NCBI GenBank assembly: GCA_903861445.1
Contig: CAIOUK010000178.1
Span: 1 to 19,751, forward strand
Direction: 5' to 3'
Length of the DNA: 19,751 nucleotides
Origin: an uncultured Verrucomicrobia subdivision 3 bacterium
GTDB lineage: Bacteria; Verrucomicrobiota; Verrucomicrobiia; Limisphaerales; UBA11358
Made by a program: the position numbers and the translations under genes
Notes under the pieces: model-generated
Databases searched by the model: none
Told to the model about the DNA's origin: nothing
What the model saw: the letters and a program-made list of their open reading frames with translations, nothing else
Shown here: positions 6,501-13,380 of the stretch, in pieces
Layout: every line of letters starts with the position of its first letter
Numbering within the stretch: the first letter of the stretch is position 1

Positions 6501-8438
6501 GTGTTCACTAAAAAAATCCTAGACGCACCCGCGTTTCGTGAATTCCCCCGCTATGCGGGGGCGGGCGTCGCGTTGTTTGGCCTCCTAATCATCGCCAGTT
6601 GGTATGCCCACTGGCGTCCCGTTTTGCAGATGCTGCCGAATACGGCACCGATGCAGTTCAACACGGCGCTGTGCTTCATTCTGACGGGTGCGGCCTTGTT
6701 TCTATTGACCACGCGCCATGAATATTATGCGCCGTGGCTGGCGCTGGCGGTCGGCTTCTTCACGGCGTTGATTCTGGTGGAATATCTCACCGGTGCCGAT
6801 TTGAGCATCGACCAGCTTTTTTTCAAACCGTATTTCGAGGCGGACACGGCTTATCCGGGACGCATGTCGCCGCTCGCGGCGGTTTGTTTCGTATGCATTA
6901 GCGCTGGCATCATACTGGCCAGCTTGGATTTTGCGTGGCCGCACCGCCTCACCTTGGCGGGAATGTTTGCCTGCATCGTCGGGATCGTCGCGCTGGTGGC
7001 GCTGGTGGGTTTTGCGTTCAACATCCAATCAGCCTACGGCTGGGGTTCTTATTCCCGGATGGCGATCAACTCGTCCGTGGTGTTTTTGATTCTCGGCAGC
7101 GGCCTGCTGGTGCTGGCGTGGCAACTGGCGCTGCGCGCGAATTTTAATTTCCTGCGCTGGCTGCCGGTCACCGGCTCGGTGACGTTGATGGCCATGATTG
7201 CGTTCGTTTCCGCCGTCAACATGACGGAATTGCGAAACGCAGCCGCTTGGCGCAAGCACGCCTTTCAAGTGATTCTCAACGCGCAGGCTTTTCAAGACAA
7301 CTTCACGGCCATGCAACTCGGCTTGCGCGGCTATGTAACGTTGCACGACCTGAATGCGCTGGCCTCCTATGAAAAGTGCCTCAAGCTTGAACCCGAGCAA
7401 TTCGTCCGGCTGGTCAAAATGACACGCGACGATTCCGTCCAGCAACAGCAACTCAAAGCTTTGGCGAAGGCCATGGACGATATCCTGGACTATGACCGTA
7501 GGATGCTCGCGATTTACGAACAGGAAGGTTTTGCGGGCATTTCCAAAAATGACGCGACCGGCGAGGGCCGGCGGGTCTTCGGCAATGCCGTCGCCGAGAT
7601 CAAAAAGTTTTCCGAGGCGGAGCAAAAATTATGGAACGGGCACAGCAACGCGGAAGAAGCGGATTCCGACAGTGCCGCCCAGCTGCTCCTCTTTGGCAGC
7701 GTGCTGGCGGCGGCGTTGCTGGTATTCGCCAACAACATGGCCAGCCGCGAACTGCTACACCGCCAGCGGGCGGAAGCCGTATTGAGCCGGGCATTGTTGC
7801 TGCAGAAGGCCATTCTCAACTCGGCAGACTACGGCATCTTCAGCACCGATCTCAAAGGCGTGGTGCAAACCTTCAATCCCGCCGCCGAGCGGATGCTGGG
7901 TTATACCGCCGCAGAAATCATCGGCCACGCCACGCCCATGTTGTGGCACGATCCGCAGGAGATTGCCGAACGCGCCGAAAAGCTTTCCACAAAATTGAGC
8001 CTGCCCGTCAAAGCTAATTTCGAGGTCATCTCCATGCAAATCCTGTTCGCGCCGGACCGGATTGCCGAGAGCGAGGCCAGCTTCATCCGCAAGGACGGCA
8101 GCCGGTTCACCAGTTCTCTGGTGGTCACGGTGTTGACCAACGAGACCGGGGATCTGCCCGGCTTCACCGGCATTTTCCGGGACATCAGCGAACACAAGCA
8201 ATACGAGGCCGAACGCGAAAAGCTCATCGCCGAATTGCAGACCGCGCTGGCTGAGGTGAAAACTCTTTCCGGCATGATCCCGATTTGCGGCTGGTGCAAA
8301 AACATCCGTTCCGACAAAGGCTACTGGCAAAGCGTCGAGCAATATGTCCACCTGCACACCGACGCCACGTTCTCCCACGGCATCTGCCCGGAATGCGCGG
8401 AGAAAATGAAAGCGGAAATCCTCAAGGCCGGCGTTTGA
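6501..8438 (+). CDS. Membrane CHASE3-PAS sensor with C-terminal cysteine domain and no kinase
   Basis: The product is 645 residues. About seven hydrophobic segments occupy residues 20-240, including PNTAPMQFNTALCF, which I associate with membrane sensor modules of PAS kinases. A CHASE3-like extracytoplasmic domain follows (about 246-390, with LRGYVTLHDLNAL), then another membrane helix (394-411), a PAS domain (about 433-565, FNPAAERMLGYTAAEIIG), a short coiled coil, and a C-terminal domain from Ser590. That domain has two cysteine pairs, Cys596/Cys599 (ICGWCK) and Cys629/Cys632 (CPEC). There is no histidine-kinase, GGDEF, EAL or phosphatase domain, so how it signals is unknown. GTG at 6501 is the only usable start before the first membrane helix, since a stop lies just upstream and the ATG at 6490 is in another frame. 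The 13-bp gap to glgC suggests co-transcription. Confidence 0.85.
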   Translation: MFTKKILDAPAFREFPRYAGAGVALFGLLIIASWYAHWRPVLQMLPNTAPMQFNTALCFILTGAALFLLTTRHEYYAPWLALAVGFFTALILVEYLTGADLSIDQLFFKPYFEADTAYPGRMSPLAAVCFVCISAGIILASLDFAWPHRLTLAGMFACIVGIVALVALVGFAFNIQSAYGWGSYSRMAINSSVVFLILGSGLLVLAWQLALRANFNFLRWLPVTGSVTLMAMIAFVSAVNMTELRNAAAWRKHAFQVILNAQAFQDNFTAMQLGLRGYVTLHDLNALASYEKCLKLEPEQFVRLVKMTRDDSVQQQQLKALAKAMDDILDYDRRMLAIYEQEGFAGISKNDATGEGRRVFGNAVAEIKKFSEAEQKLWNGHSNAEEADSDSAAQLLLFGSVLAAALLVFANNMASRELLHRQRAEAVLSRALLLQKAILNSADYGIFSTDLKGVVQTFNPAAERMLGYTAAEIIGHATPMLWHDPQEIAERAEKLSTKLSLPVKANFEVISMQILFAPDRIAESEASFIRKDGSRFTSSLVVTVLTNETGDLPGFTGIFRDISEHKQYEAEREKLIAELQTALAEVKTLSGMIPICGWCKNIRSDKGYWQSVEQYVHLHTDATFSHGICPECAEKMKAEILKAGV

Positions 8439-8561
8439 AATCTGAGCCCTTGGGAAACGCCAGTAACCGCAGACAGTCGCCCAGCGCGGCAAAATTATTC
8501 CCTGATTCAAAAACGGATTTTCCCGCGTGACAGCCGGCAATTCGTGGGGCATTGTCCAGCG

Positions 8562-9326
8562 ATGACAACGTCCGAAGCCACACAGCTGCTGGAACGGTTC
8601 CGCGCCGGGAAAATTCCACGCGACGCAGTGCTGCGCGCCTTCCAATCCGCGCCCGTGGCCGACCTCGGCTTTGCGCAGGTGGACATGCATCGCGCGCTCC
8701 GAAAAAATTTCCCCGAAGTCATCTTTGGTGCCGGCAAAACGCCCGAACAGGTCGTCAAAATTGCCGCTAAACTTTTGGAGCACGGCCAGCCGGTGCTCGT
8801 CACGCGCATCACCGGCGAACACGCCCGCGCGCTGAAGAAAAAATTCAAACGCGCCGTCCACCACGACTCCGCCCGCTGCGTGACCATCGAGGAAAAATCG
8901 TTGCCCAAGCGCGATGGTTTCATCGCCGTGGTCTGCGCCGGCACCAGCGATTTGCCGGTGGCCGAAGAAGCCGCCGTCACCGCCGAAATCATGGGCAACC
9001 GCGTCGAACGCGCGCATGACATCGGCGTCGCCGGATTGCATCGCACGCTCGCCAAGCTCGACTGGCTCCAGCGCGCGAATGTCATCGTCGCCGTCGCCGG
9101 CATGGAAGGCGCGCTGCCGAGCGTGCTGGCTGGCCTCGTTTCCAAGCCGGTCATCGCCGTGCCAACGAGCATCGGCTACGGCGCGAGTTTTGGCGGCATC
9201 GCCGCGCTGCTGGCCATGCTGAACAGTTGCGCCAGCGGCGTGACCGTGGTGAACATTGACAACGGTTTTGGCGCCGGCTACGCCGCCAGCCAGATCAATT
9301 CACTGGCCACAGATGCTCACAGATGA
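8562..9326 (+). CDS. larB: Nickel-pincer cofactor biosynthesis protein LarB
   Basis: LarB carboxylates and hydrolyses nicotinic acid adenine dinucleotide to a dicarboxypyridine mononucleotide, the first step toward the nickel-pincer nucleotide used by lactate racemase. The product is 254 residues with a C-terminal PurE-like domain. Visible signatures are CAGTSDLPVAEEA at about 125-137, DIGVAGLHR, GMEGALPSVLAGL at 180-192, PTSIGYGASFGG at 201-212 and NIDNGFGAGY at 231-240. The ATG at 8562 is preferred to the GTG at 8544; neither has a Shine-Dalgarno. The last residues (LATDAHR) and the stop codon come from a dispersed palindromic repeat rather than a conserved C-terminus. larC follows after 78 bp occupied by that repeat. 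Confidence 0.93.
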   Translation: MTTSEATQLLERFRAGKIPRDAVLRAFQSAPVADLGFAQVDMHRALRKNFPEVIFGAGKTPEQVVKIAAKLLEHGQPVLVTRITGEHARALKKKFKRAVHHDSARCVTIEEKSLPKRDGFIAVVCAGTSDLPVAEEAAVTAEIMGNRVERAHDIGVAGLHRTLAKLDWLQRANVIVAVAGMEGALPSVLAGLVSKPVIAVPTSIGYGASFGGIAALLAMLNSCASGVTVVNIDNGFGAGYAASQINSLATDAHR

Positions 9327-9386
9327 AACACAGATTTTTCTGGCTTCTGTAATTTTTCCAATCTGTGTTAATCTGTGAGCATCTGT
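9309..9386. repeat. Palindromic CACAGATT-type dispersed repeat overlapping the larB 3' end
   Basis: The outer arms 9309-9324 and 9371-9386 are a perfect 16-bp inverted repeat. The inner arms 9328-9336 and 9360-9368 are a perfect 9-bp inverted repeat, separated from the outer arms by a 3/2-base internal loop and enclosing a 23-base loop. The arms iterate the word CACAGAT. The element supplies the larB stop codon (9324-9326) and ends 18 bp before the larC ATG. There is no terminator-type T-tract after the right arm. Confidence 0.85.
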
Positions 9387-9404
9387 AGCTGAAATAATTT
9401 TCCC

Positions 9405-10709
9405 ATGAAGACGCTATACCTCGACATTTTCAGCGGTATCGCTGGCGATATGTTCATCGCCGCGCTGCTCGACCTCGGCGTGGATGCCAAGAAACTGGAG
9501 CGGGAATTGAAGAAACTCAAGCTCGACGGTTTTCATCTCCACATTTCACGCGAACAAAAATCGTCCATCGCCGGCATCAAGTTTGATGTCCACCTCGCGC
9601 ACGATCACGACCACCACCATGAACCGGATCACGGCCACGAACATTCACACGGCCACGAACATCATCACGATGAAGCCCACGCGCCTCATGAACATGACGA
9701 CCAGCGGAATTTTTCCGAAATTAAAAAACTCATTTCGCACAGCAAACTTTCCGCGTGGGTGAAGCAAAAATCCATCGCCGTTTTCCAGCGCATCGCCGTG
9801 GCCGAGGGAAGAATTCACGGCCTACCGCCGAACGAAGTTCACTTTCACGAAGTCGGCGCGGTGGATTCCATCGTGGACATCGTCGGCGCGGCCATCGCGT
9901 TGGAATTGCTCGGTAAACCGCGCGTGTTCGCCTCGCCGGTGGTCGAAGGCACCGGCTGGATTAACTGTGCACATGGAAAATTTCCCGTGCCTGCTCCGGC
10001 CACGCTCGCGATTCTCGGCGCGCGAAAAATTCCGGTTTCGCAATGCGACGAACCACACGAACTCGTCACGCCAACGGGTGCAGCATTACTCGCGGAATTT
10101 GTGGAACGCTTCGGCACGATGGAAAATCTGGTGGCTGAAAAAATCGGCTTCGGCCTTGGCACGCGCGACAACCTGACGCGACCGAATGTTTTGCGCGCCG
10201 TATTGGGCACGCAATTAAAAGCGGCCACCGGAAAAGCCGAAGCCAGCACCGCTGGTTTGGATTGGGAAACCGACCGTGTCGCCGTGCTGGAAACCAATCT
10301 GGACGATTGCACCGGCGAAATCCTCGGTGCTTTCGTCGAAACTGCATTGAAAGCTGGTGTCCTCGACGTTTTTCACACACCAATCCAAATGAAAAAAAAT
10401 CGTCCCGCCGTGTTGCTTTCCGTTTTATGCACCGAAGCGGACGCCGACAAATTCAGCGAGTTGATCCTGCGGGAAACGACGGCCTTTGGCGTTCGGAAGA
10501 CGATTGCCGAACGGCGCAAGTTGCGCCGCGAATTTACCGACGTGAAGACCGCGTTCGGAACTGTCACCGTGAAGTTTGGTCGGCTTGGTGGTAAAGTGGT
10601 TCAGGCTGCGCCGGAATTTGAATCAGCCAAAAAACTGGCAGCCAAGGCTGGCGCGCCGGTGAAACGGATTTATGAAGCGGCCGTTCAAGCTGTAAAGAAT
10701 TTGAAATGA
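9405..10709 (+). CDS. larC: Nickel-pincer cofactor nickel-insertion protein LarC, single frame
   Basis: LarC is a CTP-dependent cyclometallase that inserts nickel into the pyridinium bis-thiocarboxylate mononucleotide made by LarB and LarE. The product is 434 residues and starts MKTLYLDIFSGIAGDM, the family N-terminus. Residues 66-97 form a histidine-rich loop with 16 His in 32 residues, mixed with Asp and Glu, suited to nickel binding or storage. Further conserved stretches are NEVHFHEVGAVDSIVDIVGA (143-162), HGKFPVPAPAT (190-200) and VTPTGAALL (221-229). In Lactobacillus plantarum the protein is made as LarC1/LarC2 through a ribosomal frameshift; here both halves are one uninterrupted frame. 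The stop overlaps the larE start by 4 bases (ATGA), indicating translational coupling. Confidence 0.94.
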   Translation: MKTLYLDIFSGIAGDMFIAALLDLGVDAKKLERELKKLKLDGFHLHISREQKSSIAGIKFDVHLAHDHDHHHEPDHGHEHSHGHEHHHDEAHAPHEHDDQRNFSEIKKLISHSKLSAWVKQKSIAVFQRIAVAEGRIHGLPPNEVHFHEVGAVDSIVDIVGAAIALELLGKPRVFASPVVEGTGWINCAHGKFPVPAPATLAILGARKIPVSQCDEPHELVTPTGAALLAEFVERFGTMENLVAEKIGFGLGTRDNLTRPNVLRAVLGTQLKAATGKAEASTAGLDWETDRVAVLETNLDDCTGEILGAFVETALKAGVLDVFHTPIQMKKNRPAVLLSVLCTEADADKFSELILRETTAFGVRKTIAERRKLRREFTDVKTAFGTVTVKFGRLGGKVVQAAPEFESAKKLAAKAGAPVKRIYEAAVQAVKNLK

Positions 10710-11539
10710 TGAGCGAAGCAAACACCAAGCTGGAAAAATTGCGGACGTTGCTGCAAAGCTACGGCTCCTGTCTCGTGGCGTATTCCGGCGGTGTGGATTC
10801 CGTTTTTCTCGCGCGCGTGGCGCACGACACACTGGGCGACCGCGCGCTGGCGGCCATTGCAGATTCGCCGAGCCTGCCACGTCGGGAATTGCAAGAGGCT
10901 TTGGACATCGCCGCAAAGTTCCAATTTCCCGTCCGCGTCATCAAGACGCAGGAATTTGCCAACGACAATTACACGGCTAATCCGGCGAACCGCTGCTATT
11001 TTTGCAAACACGAGTTGTTCGAGGAATTGACGCCGCTGGCGAAAGCGGAAAATTTTGCGGTCATTGCCTACGGCGAAAACGCCAGCGACATCGGCGATTT
11101 TCGTCCGGGCGCAAAAGCGGCGGCGGAATTTCAAGTGCGCGCGCCGCTCAAGGAAGTGGGTTTGACCAAGGCGGAAATCCGCGAATTATCCGCGCAGCTT
11201 GGCCTGCCGACGGCAGACAAGCCGCAGATGGCGTGCCTGAGTTCGCGCGTGCCCTACGGCGAAACGGTGACGCCAGAAAAATTGCAGATGATTGAGCAGG
11301 CGGAATATGTTTTGCGCGACCTCGGCTTCCACGACGTGCGCGTGCGCCATCACGAAATGCAGAAACAAAATCTCGCGCGTATCGAATTGGCACCGGCGGA
11401 AATTCCCGCGCTGCTGGCGAACGGAAAATTGGCGATGGTGGCCGATGAATTGAAGAAAATTGGCTACGCGCACGTCACGCTGGATTTGCAAGGTTATCGG
11501 CGCGGTAGCACGAACGAAGCGCTGGCAGGAAAAATCTGA
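10706..11539 (+). CDS. larE: ATP-dependent sulfur transferase LarE
   Basis: LarE adenylates the carboxylates of the LarB product and converts them to thiocarboxylates. It is 277 residues, PP-loop superfamily, with the ATP motif YSGGVDS at 26-32. Three cysteines stand out: Cys97 and Cys100 in RCYFCK and Cys177 in MACLSSR. The Lactobacillus enzyme sacrifices one cysteine (Cys176) per sulfur. Other LarE proteins hold a [4Fe-4S] cluster on three cysteines, and the pattern here fits that cluster type (inference). The start is the ATG at 10706, overlapping the larC stop; a second ATG follows at 10709 and either could be used. No larA is nearby, so the racemase or other cofactor user must lie elsewhere. 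Confidence 0.93.
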   Translation: MMSEANTKLEKLRTLLQSYGSCLVAYSGGVDSVFLARVAHDTLGDRALAAIADSPSLPRRELQEALDIAAKFQFPVRVIKTQEFANDNYTANPANRCYFCKHELFEELTPLAKAENFAVIAYGENASDIGDFRPGAKAAAEFQVRAPLKEVGLTKAEIRELSAQLGLPTADKPQMACLSSRVPYGETVTPEKLQMIEQAEYVLRDLGFHDVRVRHHEMQKQNLARIELAPAEIPALLANGKLAMVADELKKIGYAHVTLDLQGYRRGSTNEALAGKI

Positions 11540-11590
11540 TTCCGTTTCGCAGTTTGAATTTTTTTGCTTTCTGCGGCATCATCCCGGCAG

Positions 11591-12373
11591 ATGACACAAA
11601 AATCTGTTTCGCTTAAATCCGCCCTGTCCGTTGCCATCAAAGCTGCTCGTGCCGCCGGCAAAGTCATGCGTGACAACTGGCACCAGCCCAAGCGCGTCAA
11701 TTCCGCCGAGGCGCACGATATCAAGCTGGAACTGGACGTGCGCTGCCAGGCGCTCATCGAAAAAATTCTCGCCGCCGCGTTCCCGCAGATTCCCGTGCTC
11801 GGCGAAGAAGGCAGCACCGGCGACATCACTGCCAAATACCGCTGGGTGATTGACCCGATTGACGGCACGGTGAACTACTTTTTCGGGATGCCGCACGCCG
11901 CGGTTTCCATCGCGCTGCAACATCGCGCCGAATCGGTTGTCGGCGTGATTTACGATCCGTTCACCGATGAAATCTGGACGACCACCAAAGGCCAGCCAAC
12001 GCGCCTGAATGGAAAAATTGTCCACGTCAGCAAACGCTCCAAGCTCGAAGAATGTGTCATCGCGATGGGGTTCTCCAAGAGTCAGGACAATTTGGAAAAA
12101 AGTCTGCCGCACCTCGTCCGCATTGCGCGGCGCGCGAAAAAGATCCGCATCATGGGTTCGGCGGCGCTGGAACTGGTCTATGTCGCCAGCGGCCGGCTGG
12201 ATGCCTACGTCGAGCGCACCATTAATTTGTGGGACGTGGCCGCCGGTTCGCTGCTCGTAGAAAATGCCGGCGGCGAATTTTACGCCGTGCCCGGACCGCA
12301 CGGAACATTGCGGATGTGCGCCGACAACGGTAAATTGCGGAAGAAGCTTCAGGTCGGCAGCTTGCTAAAATAA
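11591..12373 (+). CDS. Inositol monophosphatase family protein
   Basis: The product is 260 residues, a Mg-dependent phosphatase of the IMPase/FBPase superfamily. The metal-site signatures are GEEGS with Glu72-Glu73 at 71-75, WVIDPIDGTVNY with Asp88 and Asp91 at 85-96, and WDVAAG with Asp215 at 214-219; GSAALELVYVASGRLDAYVE at 189-208 is also typical. The substrate could be inositol phosphate, histidinol phosphate or another sugar phosphate, and sequence alone does not decide. The ATG at 11591 was chosen over an in-frame upstream non-ATG start at 11564. It lies 51 bp after larE on the same strand, but a functional link to nickel-cofactor synthesis is not evident. Confidence 0.9.
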   Translation: MTQKSVSLKSALSVAIKAARAAGKVMRDNWHQPKRVNSAEAHDIKLELDVRCQALIEKILAAAFPQIPVLGEEGSTGDITAKYRWVIDPIDGTVNYFFGMPHAAVSIALQHRAESVVGVIYDPFTDEIWTTTKGQPTRLNGKIVHVSKRSKLEECVIAMGFSKSQDNLEKSLPHLVRIARRAKKIRIMGSAALELVYVASGRLDAYVERTINLWDVAAGSLLVENAGGEFYAVPGPHGTLRMCADNGKLRKKLQVGSLLK

Positions 12374-12380
12374 TTTTCTT

Positions 12381-12635
12381 ATGGGCGAAGAAGCAAATCT
12401 CAAAAGCCGACTGCAAGATTGGACTGATTGGGATTTGGCGGCATATAACTTGGCTATTTGCCTTGGCTTAATGCCCGATGACCCTGCATTTGGAGGCGCA
12501 AAGCACGTTTTTTGGGGAGCAAATAAACTTGGCGAATCTCTGTATTTAATATTAGACAAATTGGTTGAACAAGGAGCTTTGGAAAAGCGTGATGAACCTG
12601 ACATTCAATGTCGCTGGAATCCATCATTTCGTTGA
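12381..12635 (+). CDS. Small hypothetical protein, 84 residues
   Basis: I do not recognise this protein. It starts with ATG 7 bp after the phosphatase stop and ends overlapping the convergent rdgB stop region by 12 bp. It has no signal peptide or membrane segment. Aromatic and hydrophobic residues are spaced as in a small helical domain (WTDWDLAAYNLAICLGLM, then LGESLYLILDKLVEQGALEK). The sequence is clearly AT-richer than the genes on either side, with codons such as ATA and TTA that they seldom use, which suggests a recently acquired or weakly constrained gene. It could be a stand-alone helical protein or a fragment. Its being a real gene is likely but unproven. Confidence 0.55.
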   Translation: MGEEANLKSRLQDWTDWDLAAYNLAICLGLMPDDPAFGGAKHVFWGANKLGESLYLILDKLVEQGALEKRDEPDIQCRWNPSFR

Positions 12636-13322
12636 AGTTGGCGGTAATCTAAAATAGTTTTCCAATTTCTTTAACGCCTTGGCACGATGGCTCAACTGGT
12701 TTTTCACGTCCTCGCCGAGTTCGGCAAACGACCGCGTAAAACCGTCCAGCACAAACAGCGGGTCGTAGCCAAATCCGCCCTGCCCGCTCGCGGCCAATTG
12801 AATCCTGCCTTCGCACGCGCCGTCAAAAATCTGTGCCTCGAACTCATCCACAAAACAGACCGGCGAGGTGCTTTCAACTTTTCCAGCCGGAACCGGCACG
12901 AGCGCGATAACACAGCGGAAGCGGCCGGTGCGTTTTGCCAGCGGCACGTCTTTGAGCAAGCGTAGCAGCTTGGCGTTATTGTCGGCGTCGTGAGAATTTT
13001 CCGTCTTGTCTAGCGCGGCGAACCGTGCGGAATGCACGCCGGGCGCACCGTTGAGCGCATCCACTTCCAAACCGGAATCGTCGGCCAAAACAAATTCAGG
13101 AGTTGGATGTTGGATGTTAGATGTTGGAAGTTTTTGCGCCAGCCAGCGGGCGAGTTCCACGGCTTTCTTCGTCGCGTTGCCGGCAAATGTTTCCGCATCC
13201 TCGATGACGGCGGGCGCATCGGGAAATTCCTTCAGCGTGAGGCAACGAAAGCTGGTGCCGAGGATGGCCTGAATTTCACCGACTTTGTGGGCGTTGCGCG
13301 TGGCGATGAGCAGCGTCGTCAT
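12624..13322 (-). CDS. rdgB: Non-canonical purine NTP pyrophosphatase (RdgB/HAM1)
   Basis: This cytoplasmic enzyme hydrolyses dITP, ITP and XTP to monophosphates, keeping deaminated purines out of nucleic acids. The product is 232 residues, longer than the usual 195-205. Signatures are LLIATRNAHKVGEI at 4-17, ETFAGNATKKA at 44-54, VLADDSGLEVDALNGAPGVH at 78-97, GGFGYDPLF and the C-terminal SHRAKAL. The extra length includes LPTSNIQHPTPEF at 65-77, encoded by a heptanucleotide repeat inserted between the helix and the VLADDSGL strand, and a longer segment around 150-162. The ATG at 13322 lies 58 bp from the divergent ATG of the first GH27 gene, so the two share a short promoter region. Confidence 0.93.
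   Translation of the reverse strand: MTTLLIATRNAHKVGEIQAILGTSFRCLTLKEFPDAPAVIEDAETFAGNATKKAVELARWLAQKLPTSNIQHPTPEFVLADDSGLEVDALNGAPGVHSARFAALDKTENSHDADNNAKLLRLLKDVPLAKRTGRFRCVIALVPVPAGKVESTSPVCFVDEFEAQIFDGACEGRIQLAASGQGGFGYDPLFVLDGFTRSFAELGEDVKNQLSHRAKALKKLENYFRLPPTSTK
13102..13129. repeat. Tandem heptamer (GTTGGAT)4 inside rdgB
   Basis: Four consecutive 7-base units read GTTGGAT, GTTGGAT, GTTAGAT, GTTGGAA on the plus strand. On the coding strand they give TSNIQHPT within RdgB. Three units are 21 bases, so gain or loss of three keeps the frame. I recall the same AACATCC-type word as a dispersed low-complexity repeat between genes of related environmental genomes; that it is a mobile or expanding element here is inference. 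Confidence 0.8.
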
Positions 13323-13345
13323 CTGCGGAGATTAGCAAAATCTGC

Positions 13346-13374
13346 TTGCGGCGCAAATTCCCGCGACACAAAAT
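13346..13374 (+). promoter_or_regulatory. Predicted promoter of GH27 copy 1
   Basis: TTGCGG at 13346-13351 and CAAAAT at 13369-13374 are separated by 17 bp, with an A+T patch (GCAAATT) between them. Only 6 bases separate CAAAAT from the ATG, so transcription would start at or next to the start codon. The same arrangement precedes all four paralogues. Confidence 0.45.
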
Positions 13375-13380
13375 CAGCGG

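Noticed and set aside
6490..6522. ATG at 6490 as start of the sensor gene
   Set aside because: It is in a different frame and reaches a stop after ten codons; the GTG at 6501 is in the open frame.
7755..9041. 428-residue minus-strand ORF spanning the PAS sensor end and larB
   Set aside because: It crosses two well-supported plus-strand genes and shows no family motif or plausible start.
2373..9386. CRISPR-like interpretation of the CACAGAG/CACAGAT repeats
   Set aside because: The units are inverted and iterated without regular spacers, and no cas gene is present.
9309..9386. Nickel or other riboswitch upstream of larC
   Set aside because: The structure is a simple palindrome with the word pattern of a dispersed repeat; no known riboswitch core was seen.
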